Shown here one piece after another: positions 9,700 through 20,662 of a stretch of 53,575 nt of DNA. The translations under genes were made by a program, and so were the position numbers. The notes below the pieces were generated by a model that was given only the letters and a program-made list of their open reading frames with translations, was not told the origin of the DNA and made no database searches. The stretch is from positions 1-53,575 of the forward strand of contig SMOI01000219.1 of the NCBI GenBank assembly GCA_008000375.1, given 5' to 3'. The stretch comes from Poteriospumella lacustris (lineage: Eukaryota; Sar; Chrysophyceae; Chromulinales; Dinobryaceae). The number at the start of each line of letters is the position of its first letter. Positions within the stretch are counted from its first letter, which is position 1.

Positions 9700-10646
9700 T
9701 TGGTGATGACGAGAAGGCGCTTGCTGTTCGATGAGGAAGCTTTTGCTTCCGATGACGACGGCAATCAAGATGCTGAAGACTGCAGTGAAAAGGACTTCAG
9801 TTTCGATGACTTCATTGTCGATGATGACTATGAGTCAGAAGAAGATGATGCTGAGGTTGATGATCTATCTATTCATTGTTTCAATCAAACACGAGAATTA
9901 CAAAAGGTTTTGTAGGTCAACCTCATTACCAAATTCGCCTTCACAACGGTTCGCGAGCCGACTTGGATCAAGGCCGACGGGAGCACACCTCCCTGCTATC
10001 CAACATTGACGATAACAAAAAAATCATCAACATGAAGAATTTCTTTAATGAGTGCTTTCGCTTTAATAAGCGATGTTTCGCACCAGTTGTGGAGCCAGTT
10101 CATGATGCAATCGCAAAACTACATTCTCACCCCGGATTTCATCGCGCAATACCGCAAGATTGATTTCAACGAAGCAACAACACCATGGAGAATGATTCAT
10201 GATCCTACCAATACTTCAATCGAAGACGTCAGAGCAATTATGTTTGACCCGCGAACCTACGACAGCCGAAGAGTGGTAATACGTAATATCTTTGCTGCAG
10301 ACATCTTATATCGAATGCATGTCGACGTTGACAAAAACCTTAGGTTGAGTGGCGACCGTTTTGCAACCTGGATACGAGTTTATCCTCTCGTAGAATTCTT
10401 TCCCAAGTTCCACTGTGAACTTAATCCTATCGAGATGGTTTGGGGTTGGCTCAAAAATGAAGTCCCCAAAAACTGCGACCACTCATGGAAATTGCATTTC
10501 CAGACTTCATGAACGGTTGCCTGCGCTTCATGGATGCGTACCGAGAAACGGAATTGGTTGGCCCTCTTCTGTCGTTTGCAATGCGGAACTACAAAAGGCA
10601 CCGAAGGTTGCCTCCTGACTTAAATGAACACTTAAAGAAGCATTAA
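9700..10646 (+). pseudogene. acidic N-terminus plus DDE transposase C-terminus, copy 2
   Basis: The 5' frame (9700-9915) is highly acidic and carries FDDFIVDDDYESEEDD. Farther on, frame 10048-10512 reads ILTPDFIAQYRKIDFNE, then EFFPKFHCELNPIEMVWGWL. This is the end of a DDE catalytic core (the ELNPIExVWGWLK block with the last acidic residue), as in Tc1/IS630-like and related DDE families. After a frame change the C-terminus continues with LRFMDAYRETELVGPLLSFA and RRLPPDLNEHLKK to TAA 10644-10646. A second copy of this C-terminal part lies at 15790-16218. At least two frame breaks make it a pseudogene, although one could be an intron. Confidence 0.6.
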
Positions 10647-10761
10647 AAAAGAGCAACAACTATTTAAGTACTTTCGACCGACGGACATTCCTTCTCGTCA
10701 CTCACGTGACGAAGAACCCCGAAACGTGGTGATTGCAGCTACTATCGGACGAACTGCCTTC

Positions 10762-10782
10762 GTGGAGGCGAATCGCCTCCAC
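10762..10782. repeat. 21-bp near-perfect palindrome
   Basis: GTGGAGGCG and CGCCTCCAC face each other with a 3-nt centre. It lies just downstream of the DDE transposase remnant and could be part of the element's subterminal region. Confidence 0.35.
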
Positions 10783-11111
10783 TATTCGTTCCTCACATTC
10801 CCCGGATTCGAACAGCGAAGACTACTCACATTTCGTGAGAAGACATTCAAAAATTCAAACTCTAAGGTAAGTAAAAAACGATTATCCTGCCATGGAATCA
10901 CAAATAAATATCTCCGAACTTGGATTCAACAGGGCTCCAGAAAGATAAGACTATGATGAAGAGAATGAAATTGCATTCAACTCAATGATGCCTCACAATG
11001 CATTGATAAAGCATTTGGTCCGTGTCATCGTTTGCGATTGAAAGGACAATCAACCGGTACCAACGAAGCAAAAACGTAAAGTATAGCGAGAGGACTACAG
11101 CAGAGGGCCAA

Positions 11112-11276
11112 AACGGCCGAAGTCTTTCAACTACTGGCAAGACAGCATTTGGCTCAAAATGATATCGATTGATTGAATCCATTGATTGAAGACCCGACAA
11201 CTAGGGAAGGAAACGAATTCCGTCGAAAATTCCGCACCCCGTATCCTGTGTTCCAACACATCATGCAGCTCTGATA
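11112..11276 (+). pseudogene. PIF/Harbinger transposase N-terminal fragment
   Basis: Two plus-strand pieces, separated by a frame change near 11180, read KRPKSFNYWQDSIWLKM and EDPTTREGNEFRRKFRTPYP followed by VFQHIM. The combination (aromatic helix, then REGxxFRRxFRxPYPVF) is the N-terminal region of PIF/Harbinger (DDE_Tnp_4 type) transposases in stramenopiles. It has no catalytic domain attached. Confidence 0.55.
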
Positions 11277-11290
11277 CGACTTTGCCGCAT

Positions 11291-12378
11291 CATACAAAGC
11301 TCTTACGTCAGCTCGGATCTTCTTCATCAGCTCCTCCTTTTCAGCGATATGGAAGAGTGTATCCTGTTGACAATCAACAACGTATGTATTTTTCATGCCA
11401 TAAAACAAGCCCATCAAAGATTCGTCGTTGGAATCATAAGGATACTCAGTCCTTCTTCTGTGATATTGAGTCTGTACGGGACATTTATGGCTACGTGAGG
11501 CCCAACGAAAATCGCCTCATCCTTCGAAACGACAAAGGAGCAAGAACAAGGAAAGCCCACTTGATCTGAGTTCATATCAGAGTGCCAGGGCTCAGCTGAC
11601 AAATCACAACGTAGTCAGTGCTGAAGCCATCATTGCCACACGAGCACAAAGCGATCATTATTTTGAAAGACGATGTGTAGTTATGACCTACGGCGATTGC
11701 ACCAGACCATTCAGCTTGCTGACTTTGAACTATTACAGCCTTTTCATTTCTTCATCTTCTTTTCGCCTCTCATTGACAGGACCAAGGAGACTCAACCGCG
11801 GACAGTTTCGGGCCCACTTTCCCCAGACCGCGGCAGTTCCAGGTTCCGGGCCCTGTCCGCTGTTACCGCTGTTGCTGCTGTTGGTGTTGCTGTTGTTTTG
11901 GTCGGAGACAATCAGCGATTGATTGATTGTCCGACCGCCGTCAACATTGTGTGGTTGACGGTGATCGGACAATCAATCTATCGATGATTGTCCAGCCACC
12001 GGCAATTATGTGTGGTTCTCACACAACAAGGTAAGCTTTGACGTGACAGCTTTATTCTTACAGCTTTATTGTCGTATTCCTTTACGAAGACCGCGGCTAG
12101 GAGACGCCTTCGTCTTCCAGCCTGAAGACGGCAGTCTCCTTGCCCCGCCGACTCCTCTACATGCTTTGTAAGACGTTTTCCAATACTGAATTCCTGAATC
12201 CTGGTACTCAAAATCTCCCACGTTCATTCCGAGGCTAGGAGGAATCACCACATCCGCGATCCCATTTTCAAACAAATTGGGGTTGCAATTTCGTTTCTTT
12301 CATTGGCCACAGTCGCAAAAACTTAAGCATAGTTTTTTTGTTCCTGTCGTTTCTTGCTCTCTAAGTCTCTACGTCGCA
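11291..12378. other. non-coding remnant DNA
   Basis: Only short frames without family resemblance are present, on both strands. The one clear structure is the inverted repeat at 11921-11978, listed separately. A pyrimidine/GCTGTT-rich stretch lies at 11860-11900. Confidence 0.4.
11921..11978. repeat. 58-bp hairpin with two stem blocks
   Basis: GATTGATTGTCCGA pairs with TCGGACAATCAATC, and inside them CCGTCAAC pairs with GTTGACGG, leaving a short loop. Outside the left arm a partial third copy (GGTCGGAGACAATCAGCG, 11900-11917) is present. This is probably a miniature or terminal repeat relic. Confidence 0.5.
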
Positions 12379-12472
12379 TCATTTCTTCGATTCCGCCCAA
12401 CCTCCTTGTGTGGTTTGAAATTTGAATTGTAACGTTAACTTTATCGTTGTTTCTACAATCGCGGGACTGTTT

Positions 12473-12811
12473 CTAACTTTCGCTGGCAACTCTTCCTGTA
12501 TCATCACAAGGTTCAATGACAGGGTCTTCCACATCTTGTGTTGCCGAGGGAAAATCGGTACAGCCATTTTTGTGTTGGGTTGTTGTAATTTGACCAGGGT
12601 TATCGCCACTGGGCAGTGATACGGAACCATTGTCGTCCTCCCCACTAATAGCTTGGATACTATCGGCATAAAATGGATGCAGTTTGCATTCAATGCAGTT
12701 ATGAACATGACGATTTTCAAAGCATGCACTGCAAATCTCATTTTGGCATTTGCTACCGTCAGATAGTGTTCCAGTACAGGGGTAACAGTCGCCATGAATA
12801 GGCTTTCGCAC
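12473..12811 (-). pseudogene. cysteine-rich ORF, probable transposon remnant
   Basis: A minus-strand frame begins MRKPIHGDCYPCTGTLSDGS and continues with CQNEICSACFENRHVHNCIECK. Seven cysteines and two histidines in about 40 residues look like a zinc-binding tail, as found at the ends of some DNA transposases. The second half is acidic and uncharacteristic. I cannot assign a family. Confidence 0.3.
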
Positions 12812-12813
12812 AA

Positions 12814-13579
12814 AGTTGAAGATATGTTTATATATTTAATTTTTCAGCAGTGACAGTGGAATAAATCGATATGTGAGAAGGACGCTGGACAAATAATGAA
12901 ATGCAATAGCTGGTCTGAAAGGCAGCGGCTATCGCAACCACAAGTTTTTGTAACTGGCATGATCAATAAAAGGCTTAGAACCAGTAGAAAACAATACTGA
13001 ACTACCTGCTCAATTTAACGGATATTTTCTTTGTTGGACAGAGGCTGGCCTCTCTTGCAGCACACTACTCTCTGCAGCCAGCAGCAGCAACAGCAACAGC
13101 AGCAGCGTGTCGTCAGGACATGAGCGTGTCTTGAAACGGCCCGCCACTTGCTTATTCACACCAGACGACTGACTTGCGGGTAAGCATTTTAGTTTTCTGG
13201 TGTACCTCGAATAACCATCCACCGAACCAGGCTCGATGTATACCTACACAAGACGAAGAAACAGAAGCTCAGTAAGGCACCGCGCTCGGCGGCGTCACCG
13301 ACGCTGATCGCTCCCAGGCTCGCGGCGACGGGGGAATCGCCGCCGCGAGCACACCATTCGAGGAACAATAAAAAATACATAGGGGAGCTACAGGGGAATG
13401 GAACGGTCTCTAAAGAAACTGCCTTCGCTGTCACGTTTGCAGTCGCTGGTCAATGTCGCAGCAGGTAAAGTTCTTGAAATGTGACGGTCTCAGGGGTAAC
13501 CATAGAGCGGCTTGATTGATCGTGCGATAGACAGAAGTTGCTGTCGCGAGGTTTCCTTTTCAAGGTCGGATCACCATAT
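12814..13579. other. non-coding remnant DNA
   Basis: No gene is supported. A (CAG)n-like stretch lies at 13070-13105 and a GC-rich patch at 13280-13345 carries GGCGGCG/CGCCGCC inverted phrases. Confidence 0.35.
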
Positions 13580-13984
13580 TCAAGTTGTGTGGTCAACATA
13601 GTCTGCAACGAAAGCTCCCGATAGGTTGCTCATTTCCTCTTCTAGATTTCCACCTGCTAAGCAACTGATCTTCCGTTTCTTTGTTTGCTTCGTCTTTCCA
13701 CGCTTGCTTCTAGGCTGCATCGGCAATTTCATCCTTTTTGTCCATGCTCCCTTGTCTCGCCTAATTGGTTGCATTTCTTGATCGTTGAGAGGTTCGGTGA
13801 GAGTGACTAATTTCTTCAGTTCTCTGTAGGTATTATGGACTGTATGTCTTTCCGGTCTGTTTGGCGCCGTTGGGTCCAAGTCGTGACAATCTTCGAAACT
13901 CTGCTCCATGTCTGAAACGGCGATCTTCGCTACGGCTGCAGACACTCTGTCCGCAATGACGGATATTTGAGCATCCACGCTCAC
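13580..13984 (-). CDS. unrecognised basic ORF in the transposon zone
   Basis: 134-codon frame with a helical N-terminus (AQISVIADRVSAAVAKIAV), a middle part NTYRELKKLVTLTEPLNDQE and a Lys/Arg-rich stretch KRGKTKQTKKRK. I do not recognise a domain. Its setting suggests an accessory protein or gag-like remnant of a mobile element and not a host gene, but this is inference. Confidence 0.25.
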   Translation of the reverse strand: MSVDAQISVIADRVSAAVAKIAVSDMEQSFEDCHDLDPTAPNRPERHTVHNTYRELKKLVTLTEPLNDQEMQPIRRDKGAWTKRMKLPMQPRSKRGKTKQTKKRKISCLAGGNLEEEMSNLSGAFVADYVDHTT

Positions 13985-14539
13985 TTTCGGATCACCAGAT
14001 GTCTACCTGTCATGGACATTGCGATGGTCGATGTGAACGTTCATGGCCAACTGCCGTTTTCCCGCATTCACTCACCGCGAGCCCTCTGTTGTCGTGGTGG
14101 CGATTAATGTAAAAAATCATAATTGATTGACACCCAAAATACATCCAACTGCGTTTAGCGTTACCGTTTAGAGCCTAGGAGGTCTCTAACATATAGAGTC
14201 GAACAAGATTATATTGAGTTCGAAGCCTCACGCTAACCGATATCAATCTGCTACTTTCTTAAGTTGTGTACATGCACCTGCGTATGGATAAACCTGTATC
14301 GATTTGGGACAATTTCGTCCAAGGTGGTTGCAGAGATGAGCCTTTTCTGAAAAAGGATTCGGAACCGAGTCCAAAATTGTCTGGCAAGTTGCATAAGGAA
14401 TGAACATCTTTCTGCCACCAAAGAGGTTTCCGCAGAGAACGTTCATGTTCAAAGGCAGTCATAAAAGATGTGGGATCTTCAAGTTTGGCGCCTTCTCTGG
14501 TAAACGCAAAGAACATCACAAGGATATGTCCCAAATGAG
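13985..14539. other. non-coding remnant DNA
   Basis: No convincing coding block; short minus-strand frames at 14243-14534 lack recognisable domains. Confidence 0.3.
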
Positions 14540-14687
14540 ATACTATCGCAAGTTCTTGAATACTGATGGTACAGTCGTCGTGCGCCTTCGGAAAGCACTG
14601 TACGGGTGTATCGAGTCGGCCAAACTGTGGTATGACACCCTGCCGCAGGCGTTGCGAGACTATGGATTCATCGTTAACGGTGCTGAC
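14540..14687 (+). pseudogene. Ty1/Copia reverse transcriptase fragment
   Basis: The plus frame contains GTVVVRLRKALYGCIESAKL followed by WYDTLPQALRDYGF and a D. The pattern VRLxKALYGxxxSxxLWYxxLxxxLxxxGF is the conserved reverse-transcriptase segment of Ty1/Copia retroelements, here in the LYGCIESAKLWYD variant. The catalytic YVDD block that should follow is absent, and the frame drifts into unrelated sequence. Confidence 0.65.
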
Positions 14688-14751
14688 ATAAGCTTAGGGA
14701 TCTCATTGCGGTCCATATATTGTGACTGCGTGATGATGTCCTCGGCGGGCA

Positions 14752-14967
14752 TCACTTCTGCGTTGGGCTTAGAGCTGACCTTAGCCATCTTTTTACCTTT
14801 GCCTTGTTCTGCTTCTTGCTCTGGAAGATGATTGCTTCTTCCCTCGATGCAATCTCATTGATACGATTCACCAGAGCTTGTGTCAAAGGAATGTTACCAG
14901 TCCAGTTCGTTCGAACGACGACTTCCTCTGTGTCAAGTGGGAAGAAGTGATATCCACCGGATGCCAA
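14752..14967 (-). pseudogene. Copia polyprotein linker fragment (opposite strand)
   Basis: The minus frame contains TEEVVVRTNWTGNIPLTQAL followed by VNRINEIASRE, the connector between integrase and reverse transcriptase in Copia polyproteins, whose usual form is (V/I)xRTxWxxxPxxxxxxxRxNExA. It lies next to the reverse-transcriptase scrap but on the other strand, so the retroelement was rearranged by inversion or two separate insertions are present. Confidence 0.45.
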
Positions 14968-15789
14968 GATCGATGGGATTAGTGAGAGAGCTTCTACTAA
15001 TAGATCTTTCTTTTCCGCATCGGTACCGCATCCGCAAGCTTTGTAATCGTAAACCCCTTTGCTGTATAGCGGTCAGTCATTCGCGTGTCGATGACTTGTT
15101 GGACTTATTTTCGAGGTGATATGTTGTCATCAACGTAAGTTGCGCCTGTCTCGTTGAATTAATCGAATGAAGCGTGAAAGCAGTACAAAGAGCGCCGAAT
15201 TGAGGAAACCTTCTAAGAAGATCCCGAAGACAGAGATCTCGTTTTGGACATATCCAAAATGGACCATCCCATTAGCACTTTCATTGAAGCTGAGCATCCC
15301 GGATTTGTGATCATATTTAGCAAGTTCAAGAACCCAACTAGGTCAAGAACGTATCGTTACTCCTGACGACGAGCTCGCCATCCAGACCCTTCCGGAGTCG
15401 GTCCCGAGCCATAACGCGCATCAAGTTATACGAGGCGGAAGAATCCACAAGACCGACCACCAATAAGCCGTTTTGCGAAGACGCTACAATTGTGCACCCC
15501 GCAGCTTCTCACAGCATATTGGAGAACGAACCGGGTTATGAGGCTGGGAAAGATCCTCTCCTACTGTGGACACTGATAAGAACAGTGCTTACAAGAGGCC
15601 CAGCCTCAAATAGCGACCAATTTTGAGACCGTCTGTCATCTACATAGCACCGAGTCTAGAGACCTAAATTACTGGGTGGGAAATCGAATCTCAGTCATCC
15701 TCGTCTCGATGTGAGACACACATTGAAATAATATACACATAATATCCACACTTTTGCGCACGGATATCGCTTTCCAACCAACCCGATTT
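14968..15789. other. non-coding remnant DNA
   Basis: No gene is supported; only short broken frames are present. Confidence 0.3.
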
Positions 15790-16218
15790 CGTGGAACAGC
15801 AAAACACGTGCTGGCTAAAAGAAGTTGGTACAGCTACTCACCGCACCATTGATGAGCCCGGAATGGCAATTGATGTGGCGCATGTTGTGGATTTTTTCCC
15901 AAAACTCCATTGGGAGTTGAACCCCATAAAAATATTGGGGATGGATGAAAGGGGAAGCACGAAAAAGTTGCGACTACTCTTTCGCAAGCCTGGAAGTGAC
16001 AGTGCCAGATCTTCTTGAAAACGTTGACCAACTTTTCATTCGAAGATACGAAAGCAGATATCTCCGCTTCATGGACGCATATCGAAATACGCAGCTGGTA
16101 GGACCGTTGCTGTCAACGCCATGAAAAAGTACAGTAGCAATCGAAGGCTATCCCCAGACGTCGTCTTCGAGGCGTTGGTAGAAAAGTACCAACACACCAA
16201 AGCCGAGCAGATGTAATC
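15790..16218 (+). pseudogene. DDE transposase C-terminus (same family as 9700-10646)
   Basis: Frame 15791-16018 has VVDFFPKLHWELNPIKILG, the counterpart of EFFPKFHCELNPIEMVWG in the copy at 10400; the catalytic E after NPI is changed to K, so it is dead. In other frames the homology continues with RFMDAYRNTQLVGPLLSTP (16070-16123) and KKYSSNRRLSPDVVFEALV (16124-16185), ending at TAA 16216-16218. This gives an independent check of the C-terminal structure of the family. Confidence 0.6.
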
Positions 16219-16737
16219 AAACCCACCAATTCTACTGACATCAACCCAACTTTCCTAGACTCTTCATGGTGCTGATTTGGCGCGCTGAGCCTGTTACAAG
16301 CCAAATTAGGTCTCTAGACTCGGTGCTCTGTATTGCCAGATGGAGAAGATTTCTGCAGCGTGAGGACTTCCGCTCCAGATTCGACCGAGAAGTGGATGTC
16401 TTATACAATCTTCACCTCACGATTGGATTGGTGCCACTGAGGCTCTTTCCTCCAGCGGAAAGCACGGATCGCTTTTAATGTCAAGCGCTTTTTGTTCGTG
16501 CATCAGATCGGATCCACGCGTCGAAACGTTGGTGGTGAACACACAAATCAAGTGGTTTGTGTGACATTAAGTGCACGAGTTTGTGTGTCTGTGTAATTGT
16601 TGGAGCATCCAATATATTAGGGTTCATATGTCATCAACATTCTTCATGTCAATAGGCCGATTGAGGATTTGAAAGACGGCGCTTCAGAGTCAAACGTTGA
16701 GGATGAGAATCAAAAGGTTGAGGATTTGAAAAAGTAA
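16219..16737. other. non-coding remnant DNA
   Basis: No gene is supported. The phrase GTGTGTCTGTGTAATTGTTGGAG near 16578-16602 recurs with one change at about 21318-21340, next to another Harbinger fragment, suggesting that both belong to the same element family. Confidence 0.3.
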
Positions 16738-16952
16738 CAACGTCTTCAAGGTGACATCGAACGCTTCGGAAGAGGCGTATCCCGCATCACCAAATAGGAA
16801 TCCATTTTGCAGCCATGAAATATTCCCGATGCAATTCTAGCATATGGTGGAACCTGACCCACATCCTTCTGCACCAGCACCTGCGACGGTGAATAGTAAG
16901 CTGTATTAGGTATGTGACTCTGCAATAGGAACAATAGGTATGCGACTTTCAT
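16738..16952 (-). pseudogene. PIF/Harbinger catalytic fragment
   Basis: The minus strand at 16830-16740 reads ISWLQNGFLFGDAGYASSEA, then FDVTLK. This is the second catalytic aspartate block (xGDAGYxxxxx) of PIF/Harbinger transposases, the same block as GFLLGDAGYALFRRVLTPY at 17770-17830. Nothing else of the protein remains nearby. Confidence 0.5.
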
Positions 16953-17090
16953 CGATACAACCCAAAGATCGGAGCTGTTGAACGGACAGCTTTGGGGTTC
17001 TTGTAGGTTGAACGACAGGTTTGGAAACTATGCATTCGAAGACTAGTGCCGACAAATAATGATGGCGTGATGAGAAAGAAAAATGGCTAA

Positions 17091-17351
17091 CTACACCTCC
17101 TTCGAAAGGAGTAGAGTGCAAGTGATATAATCCTTGATAAGGTCAGCCAGACGTCTAAGTTGCTCTGAGGTCACCCGGAAAATAGTCTTACATCGGTGTG
17201 AGTTGCTCGCTCCGATAATGTATTCAACTTTTCTTGCCAGCAACTCCGTTAATTCTTCACTTTCATACCAGGATTCGCTATCGCGTTGAACCATAACGTC
17301 GTAAGCTCTGACTTCTTGCTGACGAAAAGCAAGCAGAAATCTTGTTATCAT
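17091..17351 (-). CDS. unrecognised helical ORF, probable transposon accessory fragment
   Basis: 86-codon frame, predicted helical (SEELTELLARKVEYIIG; SEQLRRLADLIKDYI). It lies just beyond the 3' end of a PIF/Harbinger transposase relic on the same strand and could be part of the element's second gene. No domain is recognised. Confidence 0.25.
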   Translation of the reverse strand: MITRFLLAFRQQEVRAYDVMVQRDSESWYESEELTELLARKVEYIIGASNSHRCKTIFRVTSEQLRRLADLIKDYITCTLLLSKEV

Positions 17352-17438
17352 TGGGCAGTGAGGACTTAAAAGAACGGTACATTAGGGAAGTTCTCCTTTC
17401 TAATTTGTGAAGTGTTTACTCATGTAAATTTGAAGTAT

Positions 17439-18211
17439 TTACGGATGAAGAACTGCCAAGAAGTCATTCCACATATTCTGGGCTATTGAATTCCGCCAGG
17501 CAGCCACAGTACCGTAGAGTTCTTCCTGTAATTTTTCAGGATTTGGAACATGGTCTTCCTTTTCATGTGAGTCATTTGAATCAAGTGCTTGTAGCTCCCA
17601 CTCTTCATCAACCCCTGCATCGGTAATACGAATGAAGTTATGAAGTGCGACACAAGCGTACATTACTTCCAACATTTCCTTATAGCTGCCCATGTCTAGA
17701 GGCGTATTGAGCAAATGAATCTGCATTTCGGCCGTTCTTTTGCAGCACCAAATTCCTGAAGATGGTACCGCACTCCGCGATATGGAGTGAGCACCCTTCT
17801 GAACAATGCATATCCAGCATCACCGAGAAGAAACCCATCAAGCCACCATACTCTGACATTGCTTGTAGATGGTGGAGTCAGATCCACAACCTTCGGCGCC
17901 GCATACCACGAGTGTAAACTTTCGGAGCAGTCACACTCTCGGTCGAAAGATATCCCTTTCTGTTTGGCCGATAGGAATGATCGGAAAATGTGTTCCGTAA
18001 CTACAAACAAAGGCTTCCTCGAATTCATTTGCCTTGAAATTTGTCCCGGTTGATTCACGAATGCTTGGAATATTTCAGACAAAATCGCTCGATTAACTTG
18101 TCTTCTGCATATTAAAATTCCCTCGTGACTGAGCTTCCAGTATTCTTTCTGTGAACGCACTTTTTCCTGTTGCAGTACAATGAAGGCAAACTGGTTTGAG
18201 GTCATTCGCAA
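17439..18211 (-). pseudogene. PIF/Harbinger transposase relic
   Basis: Frame 18211-17696 has WWLDGFLLGDAGYALFRRVL and TPYRGVRYHLQEFGAAKERP, the catalytic core and the following block of DDE_Tnp_4 proteins. Frame 17726-17439 continues with MYACVALHNFIRITDAGVDE and ends with AWRNSIAQNMWNDFL, the usual C-terminus (CVALHNFI...R..IA..MW). A frame change near 17700 separates them and the segment with the third acidic residue is damaged. The N-terminal region is not recognisable beyond about 18211. Confidence 0.65.
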
Positions 18212-19342
18212 TACCTCTTTGCATCTGTGCTTGGTGTTTAAACTTTACAGCAGCGAACCAGATTTCGCTGGACAGCGCGAGCTCATGCGAGAACCAGTCG
18301 AAGAATGCGGCCATGGGTTTTATAGAAGCAATCACCAGAACAAAATGTGCCTACATTTTGCTACTTCATAGACATCTACTTGATAGCGTTCCCAATGGTA
18401 TTGCTTAAGTTCCGCTGGCCGTCGTCCACCGAGTTTCCGCAAACGCCAACGCTTTGCTGACCAACGCTTGGCTTGGAATACGCTTGTAATACGTGCTGAA
18501 GGACCGCTCTTGGAATTGGTACTGGAGAAAACGGGTAATCTCTTAACTATACGCTCACTTTGACAATGATTATGTTCATATTATTGTTAGTATTTGGGAA
18601 GCTCTTACTACCAGAGCTAGGCGCGAAGACCTTTAGTGAAACCGTTTGTTGATGCAACCCGCAAAACTGCAAACACAACAACGGAAAAGCGACAACGGAA
18701 AAGCGACAAGGCCGATAATTTATCCTGACCCTGTAGCCAGTAGTATACCAATGTTCACTAAGGGAATTACTGTGTTTAGGTAGCTCTTTTCTATGTGCGA
18801 CTCTCACTATGGATCGATTGCGTTAAGGCGTGGTGCACCATACCACGGCTAGCAGTGGTATATCGTCGGTTATTCCGCGATGACCAGTCGACGCGCGATT
18901 TTCTAGTGCGTTCATTGTACAAGAAATCATCTTTATCGTGACTGCATATAAATTGTTGATTTGAATGTAGTTAAGGTGAATGTTGACATCGAACCAGGTA
19001 CCATTGTATCTGTCACACGCCGTGATGTGGTTGATCCATCGCGAAATTGGGCGATTCATGTGACCTACACCGCTTGACCAGAAATGCAAGCAAGTACACC
19101 AAACTCATCGTCGTTCGAAGGCACTTCCAGTTCCGGAAGACCTAACCGAAGATGCACGTTTCGAATTTTTCTTTGATTCCTCCCGTACCAGTTTGGGCAC
19201 TACCAATCCACCATCGACCGGAAATTTACTTATCCGCGGCCCTCAACCTTCTCTACACACCTAAGTCGACAGAGCCGTCGACTGTTCAGCAATCCAACAC
19301 TCCACTGACGGCCATCACGCCACCCCACAGGGCCGTCTGTGG
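18212..19342. other. remnant DNA with a dispersed terminal motif
   Basis: No gene is supported. At about 18738-18765 the string AGTAGTATACC...TTCACTAAGGGAA repeats the motif found at 8293-8325. The phrase ACAACGGAAAAGCG is tandemly doubled near 18675-18705. Confidence 0.3.
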
Positions 19343-19570
19343 CATGGGGGTTATAAAACTGGCCCATACCGAAACTCGCCCGATTTGGGTGCCCATACCG
19401 AAACCCAAACTGGTTCCTTCTGGTGATCATGCATGCTACGGACACACATACTTGATTTTCGGACATTCAGGTGAATTTCGATTTGGGTGAGATTCGGTTC
19501 GGGTGAGATTCGGGTTGGCGAGTTACGGTGCGTTTGGGCGAGTTTTAATTGGGCGAAGTTCAGCAGCCCC
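19343..19570. mobile_element. 228-bp foldback/MITE-like element with 9-bp flanking repeats
   Basis: The segment is bracketed by the direct repeat CCGTCTGTG at 19334-19342 and 19571-19579. Its ends are imperfect inverted repeats: the left reads GGGGGTTATAAAACTGGCCC... and the reverse complement of the right reads GGGGGGCTGCTGAACTTCGC..., both continuing into AAACTCGCCC-like units. The interior is made of degenerate ATTTGGGTGAG phrases. The 9-bp duplication would fit a Mutator-like element; trimmed to 8 bp it would fit hAT. No coding capacity. Confidence 0.5.
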
Positions 19571-19579
19571 CCGTCTGTG

Positions 19580-20662
19580 TATTTGGGCAAGTTTTTCCGG
19601 CCTCCGGCCTCTCGCGTTCCTCACTTGGTTCGACCTCGCCGTTGACACCAACTGCTGGTCAGCTTTTTCTTTTCTACTTGATAGCTGGGATTCAGCAAAG
19701 TGAATCACAGCTTCAATTTAAATAAAGCGAGAATCGATTGGCATTTACGGTGATAAGAACAACATATTGCTTCGATGATGAAAAGTGCTCCCGACTATTG
19801 CAGCCCACCCTCGCGTATTATTTCAGGGCCCTTATAACAGTAGCTACCTTCTAAACGACATATTGTTAACATTGCCCCGACAGTATGTATCTGTGATGTG
19901 TGTCGTCGTGGGTCAGATGATGCAATTTCTCATATTCATTCTCCTAACCAAACTACCTTTCGCAGGTTGTATGGGAAGCATCCGAGAAAGTTGAAGCCCC
20001 CTGTCAAGCACTCGACCCACGCGACGACGGCTCAACAGATGTCGACGCGGAAAATCCCATCGATAGTCAATGATATGTTGCTGCTGGTTGTGAAGGCGGG
20101 TTTGGTTTGCCCCAACTGGGAAGATCATCTATGCTTGCATCAACTTTCCGGGTTCATGGCATGATGCACAAGTTTGTCAGACGCTGATAGACAAGGTCAT
20201 TCGTTGTATTGGGCCCTATGCTCCATGTGTTGATCAAGGGTTCCAACGCAGTTGAGACCTCAAGGACAAATTCGTCGGCCCATTCTCGAAGAAGTTCAGA
20301 CGGCAGTTGTCGCCAATTCTGCGAGAAGTGCTTCTTCAACGAGCACAAGTATATGTTTCGTTGCATCCGAATAGGGGACGCGCTTATTACAAGCCACATT
20401 TACACGTCTTAAGTCCAGATTGACCAGCAACAAGGAAAGGCGTGAGGCAATCGTGCTTGGTGCTTGCCCACTTCATAACTCCAGGACGCATTGTATGGGG
20501 TTGAATCAAATTTCTACGGTCTTCAATTCGCACTACGCGCAATACATAAATTTGGAGACATATGATCGAATCGCCCAATAATTCAATTTTGATGATGACT
20601 TAAATAAACTCAACTACTTGCTAATAAAACAGAACTACTTCGAACGACTTTGAACTACTGGT
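19580..20662. other. non-coding remnant DNA
   Basis: No gene is supported; frames up to 88 codons occur on both strands without recognisable domains. Confidence 0.3.
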
